Origin: Bacteroidales bacterium
GTDB taxonomy: Bacteria > Bacteroidota > Bacteroidia > Bacteroidales > VadinHA17
Direction of reading: 5' to 3'
NCBI GenBank assembly: GCA_003520925.1
Contig: DOTV01000041.1
Coordinates: 2,660 to 12,622 of the forward strand
DNA length: 9,963 nt
In this document: piece after piece, positions 1-6,035 of the stretch
Numbering within the stretch: position 1 is the first letter of the stretch
Layout: each line of letters opens with the position of its first letter
The notes under the pieces: model-generated
What the model saw: only the letters and a program-made list of their open reading frames with translations
Told to the model about the DNA's origin: nothing
Databases searched by the model: none
Made by a program: the position numbers and the translations under genes

Positions 1-51
1 GATTGTTCGTCCCGATTCATCGGGACTCACGAGCTCGTCGCTTTGCTCCTC

Positions 52-84
52 GGTTCGAACGCCCCAACCCTTCCCGTTCGAATC
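52..84. repeat. tRNA T-arm-like fragments downstream of tRNA-Arg
   Basis: Two short stretches resemble the T-arm of a tRNA: GGTTCGAAC at 52-60 and GTTCGAATC at 76-84. The first continues as TTCGAACGCCC (54-64), which is identical to the minus-strand T-arm of the intact tRNA-Arg at 136-146. No acceptor, D or anticodon arm accompanies either copy, so these are not functional tRNAs. They could be remnants of a decayed tRNA, an attachment-site duplication from an element once integrated at the tRNA 3' end, or part of a dispersed repeat. A perfect 7-bp hairpin (9-15 with 20-26) and a 10-bp palindrome (29-38) lie just beyond. No protein gene is visible in positions 1-121. Confidence 0.35.
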
Positions 85-97
85 GCAGTAAAATGGA

Positions 98-117
98 ATG
101 GCGCCGTCAGGCGCCAT
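98..117 (-). terminator. Hairpin downstream of tRNA-Arg, probable terminator
   Basis: An 8-bp GC-rich perfect stem (98-105 with 110-117, core TGGCGCC/GGCGCCA) closes a GTCA tetraloop only 4 bases past the 3' end of the tRNA. On the minus strand it is followed by a T-rich but interrupted tract containing TTTT. This is what a tRNA terminator or 3' processing hairpin would look like. The U-tract is imperfect, so termination strength is uncertain. Confidence 0.55.
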
Positions 118-121
118 AGAG

Positions 122-195
122 TGATTCCGGGGCGATTCGAACGCCCGACCCACAGCTTAGAAGGCTGTTGCTCTATCCAGCTGAGCTACGGAACC
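122..195 (-). tRNA. tRNA-Arg (anticodon UCU)
   Basis: The minus strand folds into a complete cloverleaf of 74 nt. It has a 7-bp acceptor stem (GGTTCCG with CGGAATC, one G-T pair), a D-arm GCTC...GAGC, an anticodon stem ACAGC/GCTGT with loop CTTCTAA, and a T-arm GGGCG-TTCGAAT-CGCCC. The anticodon UCU (159-161 on the plus strand) reads AGA and AGG arginine codons. The discriminator base is A. CCA is not encoded and must be added by nucleotidyltransferase. The gene has its own promoter about 12 bp upstream and a hairpin just downstream, so it does not depend on the dehydratase gene that reads toward it. Confidence 0.97.
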
Positions 196-207
196 GGATT
201 CAGGGGG

Positions 208-237
208 CAAAAATACAATTTTTTTAATTGTGGCCAA
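208..237 (-). promoter_or_regulatory. Bacteroidota promoter for tRNA-Arg
   Basis: On the minus strand, TTG (235-237) is followed after 19 bp by TATTTTTG (208-215), a perfect match to the phylum's TTG-N19-TAnnTTTG promoter. Initiation about 7 bases downstream would begin near 201, a few bases before the tRNA 5' end at 195. That is the expected geometry for a short tRNA leader. Confidence 0.75.
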
Positions 238-284
238 GGAAATCATCCTCCAGGCTCCTTACCAAGGGGGAATTATTACTGAAT

Positions 285-2069
285 TCAGACAGATTTCATA
301 TAATTGACAAGACCTTTGTTGTCAATTATTTCCCTTAGTTTCCCGGGGAGAGGTTCAAATCTGAATATCTTTTCACCAATCATTATTTCACCTTTTTCCA
401 GGCTGACAACCACATTATCTTCCTGTTTGTAAGCCTCCGCAGCCTCCTTCTGAACAATAAGAACAAGTCCCTGATTAATTGATGACCTGTAGAAAATGCG
501 GTTTACTGACTTAACGATGATCGCACTGATCCCCAGATAAGCAAGTCCCACTGACGGGTGTTCCCTGGAGCTGCCGCAACCGAAATTATCACCAGTTATA
601 ATTATATCACCAGGTTTTACATTTGATCTGAAGGAGGGATCAAAATCCTCAAAAAGATGCGGGATAATTGAAGCAGGGTCAGAGCTAAGTATATTGTAAG
701 TGTATTTACCGGCAAACATCTGGTCGGTATTTAGATTGTCAACATCCGAATAATTCCAGACATTGCCAGATTTCCTGTTCACTCCCTCCTTAATAACAGA
801 TGTTTCACTCTGTCCGGTGGAATATGGGTATTTTATTTTTGACGGGTTTTCCATGGGATCAGTTATTACTCCTGTTATAGCGGAAGCAGCAACCGTACCC
901 GGTGATGCAAGATATATTCCTGCCTCTTTGTTTCCCATCCTTCCGGTAAAGTTCCTGTTAGCCGTCGATATCACAGTGTGTCCGCTTGCCGGAATGCCAA
1001 GGCCGGTGCCAAGGCATGGGCCGCATGAAGGAGTTAGGATGCTGGCTCCCGCTTCGATGAGTATTGTTACCAACCCCTCATCGATAGCCTGAAGGAAAAT
1101 TTTATCGGAAGCAGGAATTACATTAAGCTGGAAACCTTTTTTTATTTTTTTGCCTTTCAGTGTTTCGGCTGCAATTCTCAGATCCTCGATTCTACCGTTT
1201 GTGCAGGTTCCAATGAGCCCTTCATGTACTTCAATGCCAGCTGTTTCCGATACGGTTTTTACATTGTCTACATTATGAGGGGCAGCCACCACGGGTACTA
1301 TCTGATCAAGATCAATATCCAGCACACTAAAATACTCTGCACCATCATCTGCCCAGACCCCCTTTGCGTGTTGACTGTTTAAACCCAGAAATTCTCCAAG
1401 CACTTCATCAGCAGGAAAAACTGCATTTTTTGCACCCATTTCCGAAGCCAGGTTAGCAATTGTCATCCTGTCGGAAATTGTAAGGGTTTTCAACCCGTCG
1501 CCATGGTATTCAACCGACATATAGTTTGCTCCATCTGAACCGATCATTCCGATGATCCACAGGGCAAGATCCTTGGCATAAACATTTTTCTGCAGGTTCC
1601 CCTTCAGATTTATCCTGATCGATTCAGGAACCCTGAACCATGTCTCTCCCCTCTTCCATATTCCTGCTGATTCTGTTCTGTCGATACCTGCAGCAAATGC
1701 ATTAAAAGCGCCAGCTGTTGAAGTGTGGCTGTCGCTTCCGACTATCAGCATCCCCGGCCGGGCGTGGTACGACATTATCTGATGACAAATGCCTCTACCG
1801 GCATCATAGAATTTTTCTATACCCTGACTCGCAACTATATCCCTTATCTCCTGATACTGATTTGCAAGCTTTGCATCAGGAGGTGGGGCATTATGATCAA
1901 GAACCACCAGAATCTGTTCAGGGTAAGCCACTTTCTGTCCCCCCATTTTCAAAAAAGTCTTATAAATACTGGCGGTATTATCGTGAGTAAGAATAATATC
2001 GGGATGGGCAAATACAATTGCTCCTGCATTTGCTCCAAAGATTTTTTCTGCGAATGTCCTTGGTTTCAT
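285..2069 (-). CDS. Single-chain aconitase/isopropylmalate dehydratase-type hydro-lyase, canonical active site
   Basis: This 594-aa protein fuses the large (LeuC/HacA-like, about 1-420) and small (LeuD/HacB-like, about 430-594) subunits of the [4Fe-4S] dehydratase family, which move a hydroxyl group by dehydration and rehydration of a hydroxy acid. Cluster cysteines are C289 (GTCTNGR), C349 and C352 (SCGPC). Counterparts of the bovine aconitase active-site residues are present: D58-H59, H96, D113-S114-H115, N206, E210, R372 and R377 (NRNFTGR), and S500-S501-R502 in GCGSSREH. The substrate-loop region of the small domain reads NTDQMFAGKYTY (447-458), unlike the usual YL-type loop of isopropylmalate or homoaconitate enzymes, so the substrate cannot be named. 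The N-terminus looks slightly short before LTHD. The gene starts 11 bp after the stop of the upstream paralogue, so the two are almost certainly co-transcribed. It should be a cytoplasmic, oxygen-sensitive enzyme. Confidence 0.9.
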   Translation of the reverse strand: MKPRTFAEKIFGANAGAIVFAHPDIILTHDNTASIYKTFLKMGGQKVAYPEQILVVLDHNAPPPDAKLANQYQEIRDIVASQGIEKFYDAGRGICHQIMSYHARPGMLIVGSDSHTSTAGAFNAFAAGIDRTESAGIWKRGETWFRVPESIRINLKGNLQKNVYAKDLALWIIGMIGSDGANYMSVEYHGDGLKTLTISDRMTIANLASEMGAKNAVFPADEVLGEFLGLNSQHAKGVWADDGAEYFSVLDIDLDQIVPVVAAPHNVDNVKTVSETAGIEVHEGLIGTCTNGRIEDLRIAAETLKGKKIKKGFQLNVIPASDKIFLQAIDEGLVTILIEAGASILTPSCGPCLGTGLGIPASGHTVISTANRNFTGRMGNKEAGIYLASPGTVAASAITGVITDPMENPSKIKYPYSTGQSETSVIKEGVNRKSGNVWNYSDVDNLNTDQMFAGKYTYNILSSDPASIIPHLFEDFDPSFRSNVKPGDIIITGDNFGCGSSREHPSVGLAYLGISAIIVKSVNRIFYRSSINQGLVLIVQKEAAEAYKQEDNVVVSLEKGEIMIGEKIFRFEPLPGKLREIIDNKGLVNYMKSV

Positions 2070-2080
2070 GATGAATATGT

Positions 2081-3892
2081 TTAAAAAAGACCTCCATTGT
2101 TATAGATTTCGAACTGGACATCTGAAAATGGCTCAGCATGAATTATTTTTCCGGATCTGAGATTTGTGATTTCTCCAGTCAGAAGACTGATGCTGATCTT
2201 GTCCCCGTTAGACAGTTCAAGTTTCGAAATGTTTTTAGATGTCACAACAGGCAGGGCTGCGTTAATTGCATTTCTCTCATATATTGCACCGAAAGATCCT
2301 GCGATTATTGCCTGAATCCCAAGTGAAAGAAAACAATCAACAGCCTGCTGGCGGGAGCTTCCTGATCCGAAATTTTCACCCGTAATTACTATATCACCAG
2401 GAAGTGCTTTTTTTGAAAAATCCTCAAAACCCTGAAGGTTATCAAATGTATATTGACCCATTTCCTTAATATCCGTAATTGCCAGGTACCTGTTATGGAA
2501 GATCATATCAGTATCGATATTATCCTTATTAATAAGCCAGCATCTGCCTTCAATAACCGCTGGTTTTCCAATAACAGCTCCTGAATTAAGTGGATGGGCG
2601 ACACTTAAATGTTCAGAGGAAGCAGAAGCAAATTGTGCCGGAGAGTCCGGGATTTCATCGCTTGTGGTAATGAATCCTGCAATTGCCGATGCAGCAACAA
2701 CCTCCGGGGAAGCCAGAAAAACACTTCCTTTTCCCTGTTTCCCGGGGAAATTACGGTTTCCGGTACTTATTGTTACCTCTCCCTGTCCATTCTGACCCAC
2801 CTGACCGGCAGCGCATCCTGCACATCCGGCATTTGAAACAAGAGCTCCCGACTTTTTAAAGATATCTATGAGACCGTCCTCAAGGCACTTCTTCCAGATT
2901 GCGTCCGTTGCCGGTACTATTTTAAGAACAACACCCGGAGCAACTTTCCTTCCCCTGAGAATATCTGCTGTTATATTCATATCCTCCATCCTTCCATTAG
3001 TACAGCTTCCAATAAAACCGGAATCTATTTTCAGTCCGGAAACCTCTTTAACTCCAACAGTATCATGAGGAGCTCCGGGTCTGGATATCATTTTTATGAA
3101 ACCATTTATTTCTATATCGAATGTTCTGGCATAGGTAGCACCCGGATCAGTAAAAACAGGAACGAAACTTTTTCCAGTACGGGCAGCACAATACTTAATA
3201 ATTTCATCAGAAGGTGGGAACAGGATAATTATAGCTCCCATTTCAGTAGCCATCGAAGAAATTGTTATCCTCTGGTCGAGCGACATATCTTCAATTGCCC
3301 TTCCATATAACTCAACGGAATAGCCCAGAAGGGAATTAGCACCGAAACGTGCAAGAAGGTTCAGAACAAAATCTTTCGCGCTCAGATCACTGTCTAAATC
3401 CCCTGTAAAATTGATTTTAACCGACTCCGGGATTTTGAACCAGATCTTACCCTTGCTCCAGGCAGCTGATATATCCATATCACCCATTCCCTGTCCGAAA
3501 GCCCCGATTGCACCGAGGATGTTGGCATGTGAATCGGTCGAGACTGCGGTAGCACCAGGAAATACAATTCCCTCATCAATAATTACATGAGTTCCGATAC
3601 CTGCATCAATATCATAAACCTTTATTCCATTCTTACGTGCGAACTGACGGCAGATATGCTGATTGACTGCATACTTCTGATCTGACCCGGTAGGATTGCA
3701 GTCAAATGTAAAAAATGTTTTTTCAGGATCATCCACAAGTAATCCATGATCAAGGATATTTTTCACAACATTTGCCCCTCCGAAGTCGCGTGCAATTCTT
3801 GCATCAATACTTATATCGACAATATCTCCCGGCTTAACCTTTTCGTATTTCGAATGGTTGGCCAGTATTTTCTCAATCATGGTCATTGCCAT
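2081..3892 (-). CDS. Single-chain aconitase-family hydro-lyase with divergent active site
   Basis: This 603-aa protein is a second fused large-plus-small-subunit dehydratase, clearly paralogous to its downstream neighbour. It keeps all three Fe-S cysteines (C297 in GSCTNGR, C357 and C360 in GCAGC), the DSH motif (D120-H122), E217, and the S512-S513-R514 catalytic loop. Several positions conserved from aconitase to LeuC differ: the Asp-His pair is D64-C65, the Asn of the N-M-x-x-E motif is S213, the second Arg of NRNF-x-GR is K385 (NRNFPGK), and SSREH is SSRQQ (512-516). These changes lie around the substrate pocket, so it probably acts on something other than isopropylmalate, homocitrate or citrate. 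The small-domain loop is NIDTDMIFHNRYL. Three in-frame ATG codons lie within the first five; the third or fifth codon would also fit the family. It follows the AraC gene by 50 bp. Confidence 0.88.
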   Translation of the reverse strand: MAMTMIEKILANHSKYEKVKPGDIVDISIDARIARDFGGANVVKNILDHGLLVDDPEKTFFTFDCNPTGSDQKYAVNQHICRQFARKNGIKVYDIDAGIGTHVIIDEGIVFPGATAVSTDSHANILGAIGAFGQGMGDMDISAAWSKGKIWFKIPESVKINFTGDLDSDLSAKDFVLNLLARFGANSLLGYSVELYGRAIEDMSLDQRITISSMATEMGAIIILFPPSDEIIKYCAARTGKSFVPVFTDPGATYARTFDIEINGFIKMISRPGAPHDTVGVKEVSGLKIDSGFIGSCTNGRMEDMNITADILRGRKVAPGVVLKIVPATDAIWKKCLEDGLIDIFKKSGALVSNAGCAGCAAGQVGQNGQGEVTISTGNRNFPGKQGKGSVFLASPEVVAASAIAGFITTSDEIPDSPAQFASASSEHLSVAHPLNSGAVIGKPAVIEGRCWLINKDNIDTDMIFHNRYLAITDIKEMGQYTFDNLQGFEDFSKKALPGDIVITGENFGSGSSRQQAVDCFLSLGIQAIIAGSFGAIYERNAINAALPVVTSKNISKLELSNGDKISISLLTGEITNLRSGKIIHAEPFSDVQFEIYNNGGLF

Positions 3893-3942
3893 AACAGTAA
3901 TATTATTAAAATTTCAGGTAAAGTAAATAAAATTGGAGGACA

Positions 3943-4791
3943 CTATTTATATTTTGCCCTGTAATCCCTTGGTGTGAGTCCTTCGATTCTCCGGAACTGC
4001 TTATTGAAATTTGAGATGCTCGAAAATCCGCACTGATAAGCTATTTCATGCACCTGATATCTGGTTTCACGAAGCAGGTGACCTGCTTTGTCCATCCTCA
4101 CCTTGTTAAGGTATTCAACAAAACCTGACCCGGCATATTTCTTGAAATACCTGCTGAAAGCGAACGGACTCATACGCGCAATCTCGGATACTGTTTCAAG
4201 GGTGATGGGTTTGGAGTAATTCTCCCGGATATAGTTTAATATATCAGTCATTTTATTATTTCTTCTTTCATCGGATGCCCTCAAATAATCTTCGGTGCAG
4301 AGCAAGCCCCTATTGTCGGATGAGGACATTATCTTAAGGATATTAAAAAAACTGATCATCTTTTCAATACCTTTATTGTGAACCATGCTTACCAGGTGCA
4401 ATTCGGACTTCTTTGCATCCTCACTTGAAAAAATGACACCTCTTTCCGAATCCATCAGCAGCTTTTTTACAGAGTATAGTTCGTGTTGCGATAACAGGGC
4501 TTCACCAAGTGATGAGAGCTTAAAATGAAGCATAACTCCTTTCTCCTTTGGATTTGATTTCTCATTCCTGTAGTAGTTCCAGCAATGCGGGATGTTACTT
4601 CCAATAATAACAAGCTCATACTGATCGAATATCTCAACACTATCCCCGACAATACGGGTCCCGCTGCCTTCCGTATTCAGCACAATTTCATATTCAGGAT
4701 GAAAATGCCAGAACCCGTTGGTGTCCGAAATATATTCAGCCCGAAATCCGCCGCTGTCGTCGTAACTTATCTTTTCAAGTTCAGCAACCAT
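3943..4791 (-). CDS. AraC-family transcriptional regulator
   Basis: This 282-aa DNA-binding regulator has an N-terminal cupin-like sensor domain (about 15-100, including HFHPEYEIVLNTEG and the later GSNIPHCW) and a C-terminal AraC/XylS domain (about 180-282). The two helix-turn-helix units lie near 197-233 (ITLETVSEIARMSPFAFSRYF) and 246-278 (HEIAYQCGFSSISNFNKQFRR), ending in the usual GLTPRDYR. I chose ATG at 4791, because an in-frame ATG at 4869 would add 26 non-homologous residues and lie inside the repeat array and upstream of the promoter. The gene is in line with the two dehydratase genes, 50 bp upstream of them. The likely job is to sense a small molecule and control the dehydratase operon, and probably itself through the five 21-bp repeats upstream. 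Confidence 0.92.
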   Translation of the reverse strand: MVAELEKISYDDSGGFRAEYISDTNGFWHFHPEYEIVLNTEGSGTRIVGDSVEIFDQYELVIIGSNIPHCWNYYRNEKSNPKEKGVMLHFKLSSLGEALLSQHELYSVKKLLMDSERGVIFSSEDAKKSELHLVSMVHNKGIEKMISFFNILKIMSSSDNRGLLCTEDYLRASDERRNNKMTDILNYIRENYSKPITLETVSEIARMSPFAFSRYFKKYAGSGFVEYLNKVRMDKAGHLLRETRYQVHEIAYQCGFSSISNFNKQFRRIEGLTPRDYRAKYK

Positions 4792-4821
4792 AATCAGGAA
4801 AAATATTCGTGGGTGGGGTAA

Positions 4822-4926
4822 TATCAAAATTAAGCATTTTTCTATCAATATCCGGCCATTGTTCATCAATTAATGGAATTGCTTTATCAATTAAAGGGAT
4901 TGCTTCATCAATTATATTGAGTTGTT
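4822..4926. repeat. Five direct repeats with exact 21-bp period, candidate AraC-family operator
   Basis: ATCAA occurs at 4823, 4844, 4865, 4886 and 4907, always exactly 21 bp apart. The three best copies (from 4864, 4885 and 4906) share the pattern YATCAATTA at the start and TTGYTT at the end of the unit. The copies from 4843 and 4822 are more diverged, and the last overlaps the -7 box of the AraC-gene promoter. A 21-bp period is two helical turns and matches the spacing of tandem AraC-type sites such as araI1-araI2, so bound proteins would line up on one DNA face. The array sits between the AraC-gene promoter and the divergent small-RNA promoter. Confidence 0.7.
4825..4832 (-). promoter_or_regulatory. 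-7 box of the AraC-gene promoter
   Basis: TAATTTTG on the minus strand is a perfect TAnnTTTG box. It would place the start near 4818 and give a leader of about 27 nt before the chosen ATG at 4791. No TTG is found at the -33 position about 19 bp upstream, where the sequence is GC-rich (CCGG). The box lies inside the last of the 21-bp repeats. A missing -33 element with operator repeats over and upstream of it suggests activator-dependent, autoregulated transcription. Confidence 0.5.
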
Positions 4927-4948
4927 CATATTAAAATTTTTGGAAATA

Positions 4949-4980
4949 TTTTGATAATAATATTATTTAATTTAAATTTG
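4949..4980 (+). promoter_or_regulatory. Consensus Bacteroidota promoter for the small RNA
   Basis: TTTTG (4949-4953) is followed by 19 bp and then TAAATTTG (4973-4980). Both elements match the phylum's consensus and the spacing is ideal. The predicted start is near 4987. No protein gene follows, only the structured region 5002-5227, so this promoter is the main evidence that the structure is transcribed. It begins 22 bp after the 21-bp repeat array ends. Confidence 0.8.
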
Positions 4981-4986
4981 TTCCTA

Positions 4987-5227
4987 GCTCATGCTATTGG
5001 TATAAGAGGAGAAAGCAAGGGTTGAGAGTGGAAATCATAAGGATTGTATTGCAGACATTGACTTTCACATCTGGAACCTTAGGATCAGCGCCAGCTTACC
5101 ATGGTTCCGTCCTTTTATCAGACAGTAGACACGGGAATTATCTCACTAATAAAGCCCGCTCCCTGGTTTTCATGACAACCCTTGCTCCTCTTATTTTTTC
5201 AGGCAGTCCGGAACAGACTGCTTTTTT
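4987..5227 (+). ncRNA. Structured small RNA, candidate 6S RNA (unproven)
   Basis: The RNA runs from a predicted start near 4987 to the terminator ending at 5227. Its ends are closed by a long stem: 5002-5010 with 5186-5194 (9 bp), a GAAA bulge at 5011-5014, then 5015-5024 with 5176-5185 (10 bp, GCAAGGGTTG/CAACCCTTGC). Inside, GGAAA (5030-5034) can pair with TTTTC (5167-5171). A central hairpin is closed by GGAACC (5073-5078) and GGTTCC (5103-5108), and a 3'-side hairpin by CGGG (5132-5135) and CCCG (5155-5158) plus TTAT/ATAA. T6 follows the closing stem (5194-5199). Long closing stem, open central region and apical hairpin in about 195 nt resemble 6S RNA, including the Bacteroidales-1 class linked to it. 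I cannot match a primary-sequence signature, so the family is inference. It lacks the features of SRP RNA, RNase P or tmRNA. Confidence 0.7.
5203..5227 (+). terminator. Intrinsic terminator of the small RNA
   Basis: GCAGTC (5203-5208) and GACTGC (5216-5221) form a perfect 6-bp stem with a 7-nt loop, followed directly by six T residues (5222-5227). This is a textbook rho-independent terminator. It comes just after the T6 that follows the RNA's closing stem, so the gene may have two tandem terminators. It isolates the RNA from the downstream esterase gene. Confidence 0.88.
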
Positions 5228-5243
5228 GTTGCTTCCTGACCGA

Positions 5244-5272
5244 TTGAACTGATTTTAAAAAAGATATCTTTG
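5244..5272 (+). promoter_or_regulatory. Promoter of the BioG-like gene
   Basis: TTG (5244-5246) is followed after 18 bp by TATCTTTG (5265-5272), a perfect TAnnTTTG box. The predicted start near 5279 gives a leader of about 49 nt. It lies beyond the small-RNA terminator, so the esterase gene has its own transcript. Confidence 0.7.
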
Positions 5273-5327
5273 ATACAGATCGTCAGAAAATTCAGACAGT
5301 TTATTTTACAGGGTAAACCAGGGGAAA

Positions 5328-6017
5328 ATGAAAACATATATCAGAAGGAGGGAGAAGAATAATAAGCTGGTTGTCTTTTACGGAGGATGGGGTACTGATG
5401 AGAATGTCTTCACTCAGCTGTGTACAAATGATTTCGATTTTATTCTTTTTTATAATTATTCGGCTGACGAGGCTCTTCTGCTTCCCGAAACCAAAACTTA
5501 CGATTCCATTACACTGATCGGATGGTCACTTGGTGTCTGGGCAGCAGAATATCTGTCACCAAAAACAGGTATAAAACCTGATCTTACGATCGCAGTTAAC
5601 GGAACTCCCATTCCAGCCGATAATCATTATGGCATACCGCTTAATATCTTCGAAGGGACCCTGAATAATATCACTGAAACCAATATGGAAAAGTTTTACC
5701 TCAGAATGTTTGGCGACAGAAAAAATTATCTCCGTAACTCTGACAGGATCCCTCACAGATCACTTAAATCCCTTCATGATGAACTGAGGTGGCTTTACAA
5801 CCGGATAATGGAACAGAAAGAGCCGGGTTTCAGATGGGACTTTGCAGTGACAAGTGAAATCGACAGGGTATTTCCTTCTAATAACCTGAATAGTTACTGG
5901 GAGAAGGAAAAAGGAACCAAACATATTGTATTACCGTATCCTCACTATATTTTTCATCAGTGGCTGTCATTTGCTGATTTTATTGATTTTGTGAAAGGGT
6001 ACGATGATAAATCGTAG
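5328..6017 (+). CDS. bioG: BioG-family (DUF452) pimeloyl-ACP methyl ester esterase
   Basis: This 229-aa alpha/beta-hydrolase belongs to the BioG/DUF452 family. Characterised members remove the methyl group from pimeloyl-ACP methyl ester, ending the BioC-started synthesis of the pimelate chain of biotin. The N-terminal strand leads to FYGGWGTD (17-24), matching the oxyanion region. The nucleophile is S67 in GWSLGVWAAE (65-74). D179 in EIDRVFP and H206 in PYPHYIFHQW (203-212) complete the likely triad. Length is normal and there is no signal peptide, so it is cytoplasmic. ATG at 5328 has a GGGG-type ribosome site four bases upstream. In this phylum bioG often sits beside or fused to bioC in a biotin cluster; here it stands alone with its own promoter. 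It converges with the BrkB-like gene, 18 bp apart. Family assignment is firm; the exact acyl substrate is by homology. Confidence 0.85.
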   Translation: MKTYIRRREKNNKLVVFYGGWGTDENVFTQLCTNDFDFILFYNYSADEALLLPETKTYDSITLIGWSLGVWAAEYLSPKTGIKPDLTIAVNGTPIPADNHYGIPLNIFEGTLNNITETNMEKFYLRMFGDRKNYLRNSDRIPHRSLKSLHDELRWLYNRIMEQKEPGFRWDFAVTSEIDRVFPSNNLNSYWEKEKGTKHIVLPYPHYIFHQWLSFADFIDFVKGYDDKS

Positions 6018-6035
6018 AAATTGTCAGGAGTTATA

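Noticed and set aside
43..282. Plus-strand open frame of 79 codons over the tRNA region
   Set aside because: It reads antisense through the tRNA-Arg gene and its promoter; the protein is composed of tRNA complement and has no family resemblance.
2085..2093. GGAGG Shine-Dalgarno for the downstream dehydratase gene
   Set aside because: It is within the end of the upstream coding sequence and over 20 bases from the ATG at 2069, too far for normal use.
3893..3942. Separate promoter for the dehydratase pair
   Set aside because: Only a poor box (TACTTTAC) is present between the AraC gene and the dehydratases, with no -33 element; co-transcription from the AraC-gene promoter is simpler, though an activated promoter here cannot be excluded.
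4792..4869. Upstream in-frame start that would lengthen the AraC-family protein by 26 residues
   Set aside because: It lies within the 21-bp repeat array and upstream of the best promoter box, and the extra residues do not resemble the family's N-terminus.
4987..5227. Metabolite riboswitch (such as TPP, SAM or cobalamin) controlling the BioG-like gene
   Set aside because: I found no conserved core of these classes, and the RNA ends in a strong terminator before a separate promoter for the esterase gene. A leader switch would normally continue into the gene.
5195..5230. SRP (4.5S) RNA apical domain suggested by CAGTCCGGAACAG
   Set aside because: The segment is fully explained as a terminator hairpin with T6, and the conserved SRP loop with its asymmetric internal loop is absent.
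5022..5252. Plus-strand open frame of 76 codons within the small-RNA region
   Set aside because: Its start falls inside the RNA's closing stem and its end lies beyond the intrinsic terminator. The translation has no recognisable domain, and the inverted repeats and terminator explain the sequence better.
6000..6016. TACGAT/ATCGTA hairpin at the end of the BioG-like gene as a terminator
   Set aside because: The stem is only 6 bp, AT-rich, lies mostly within coding sequence and has no T tract after it.
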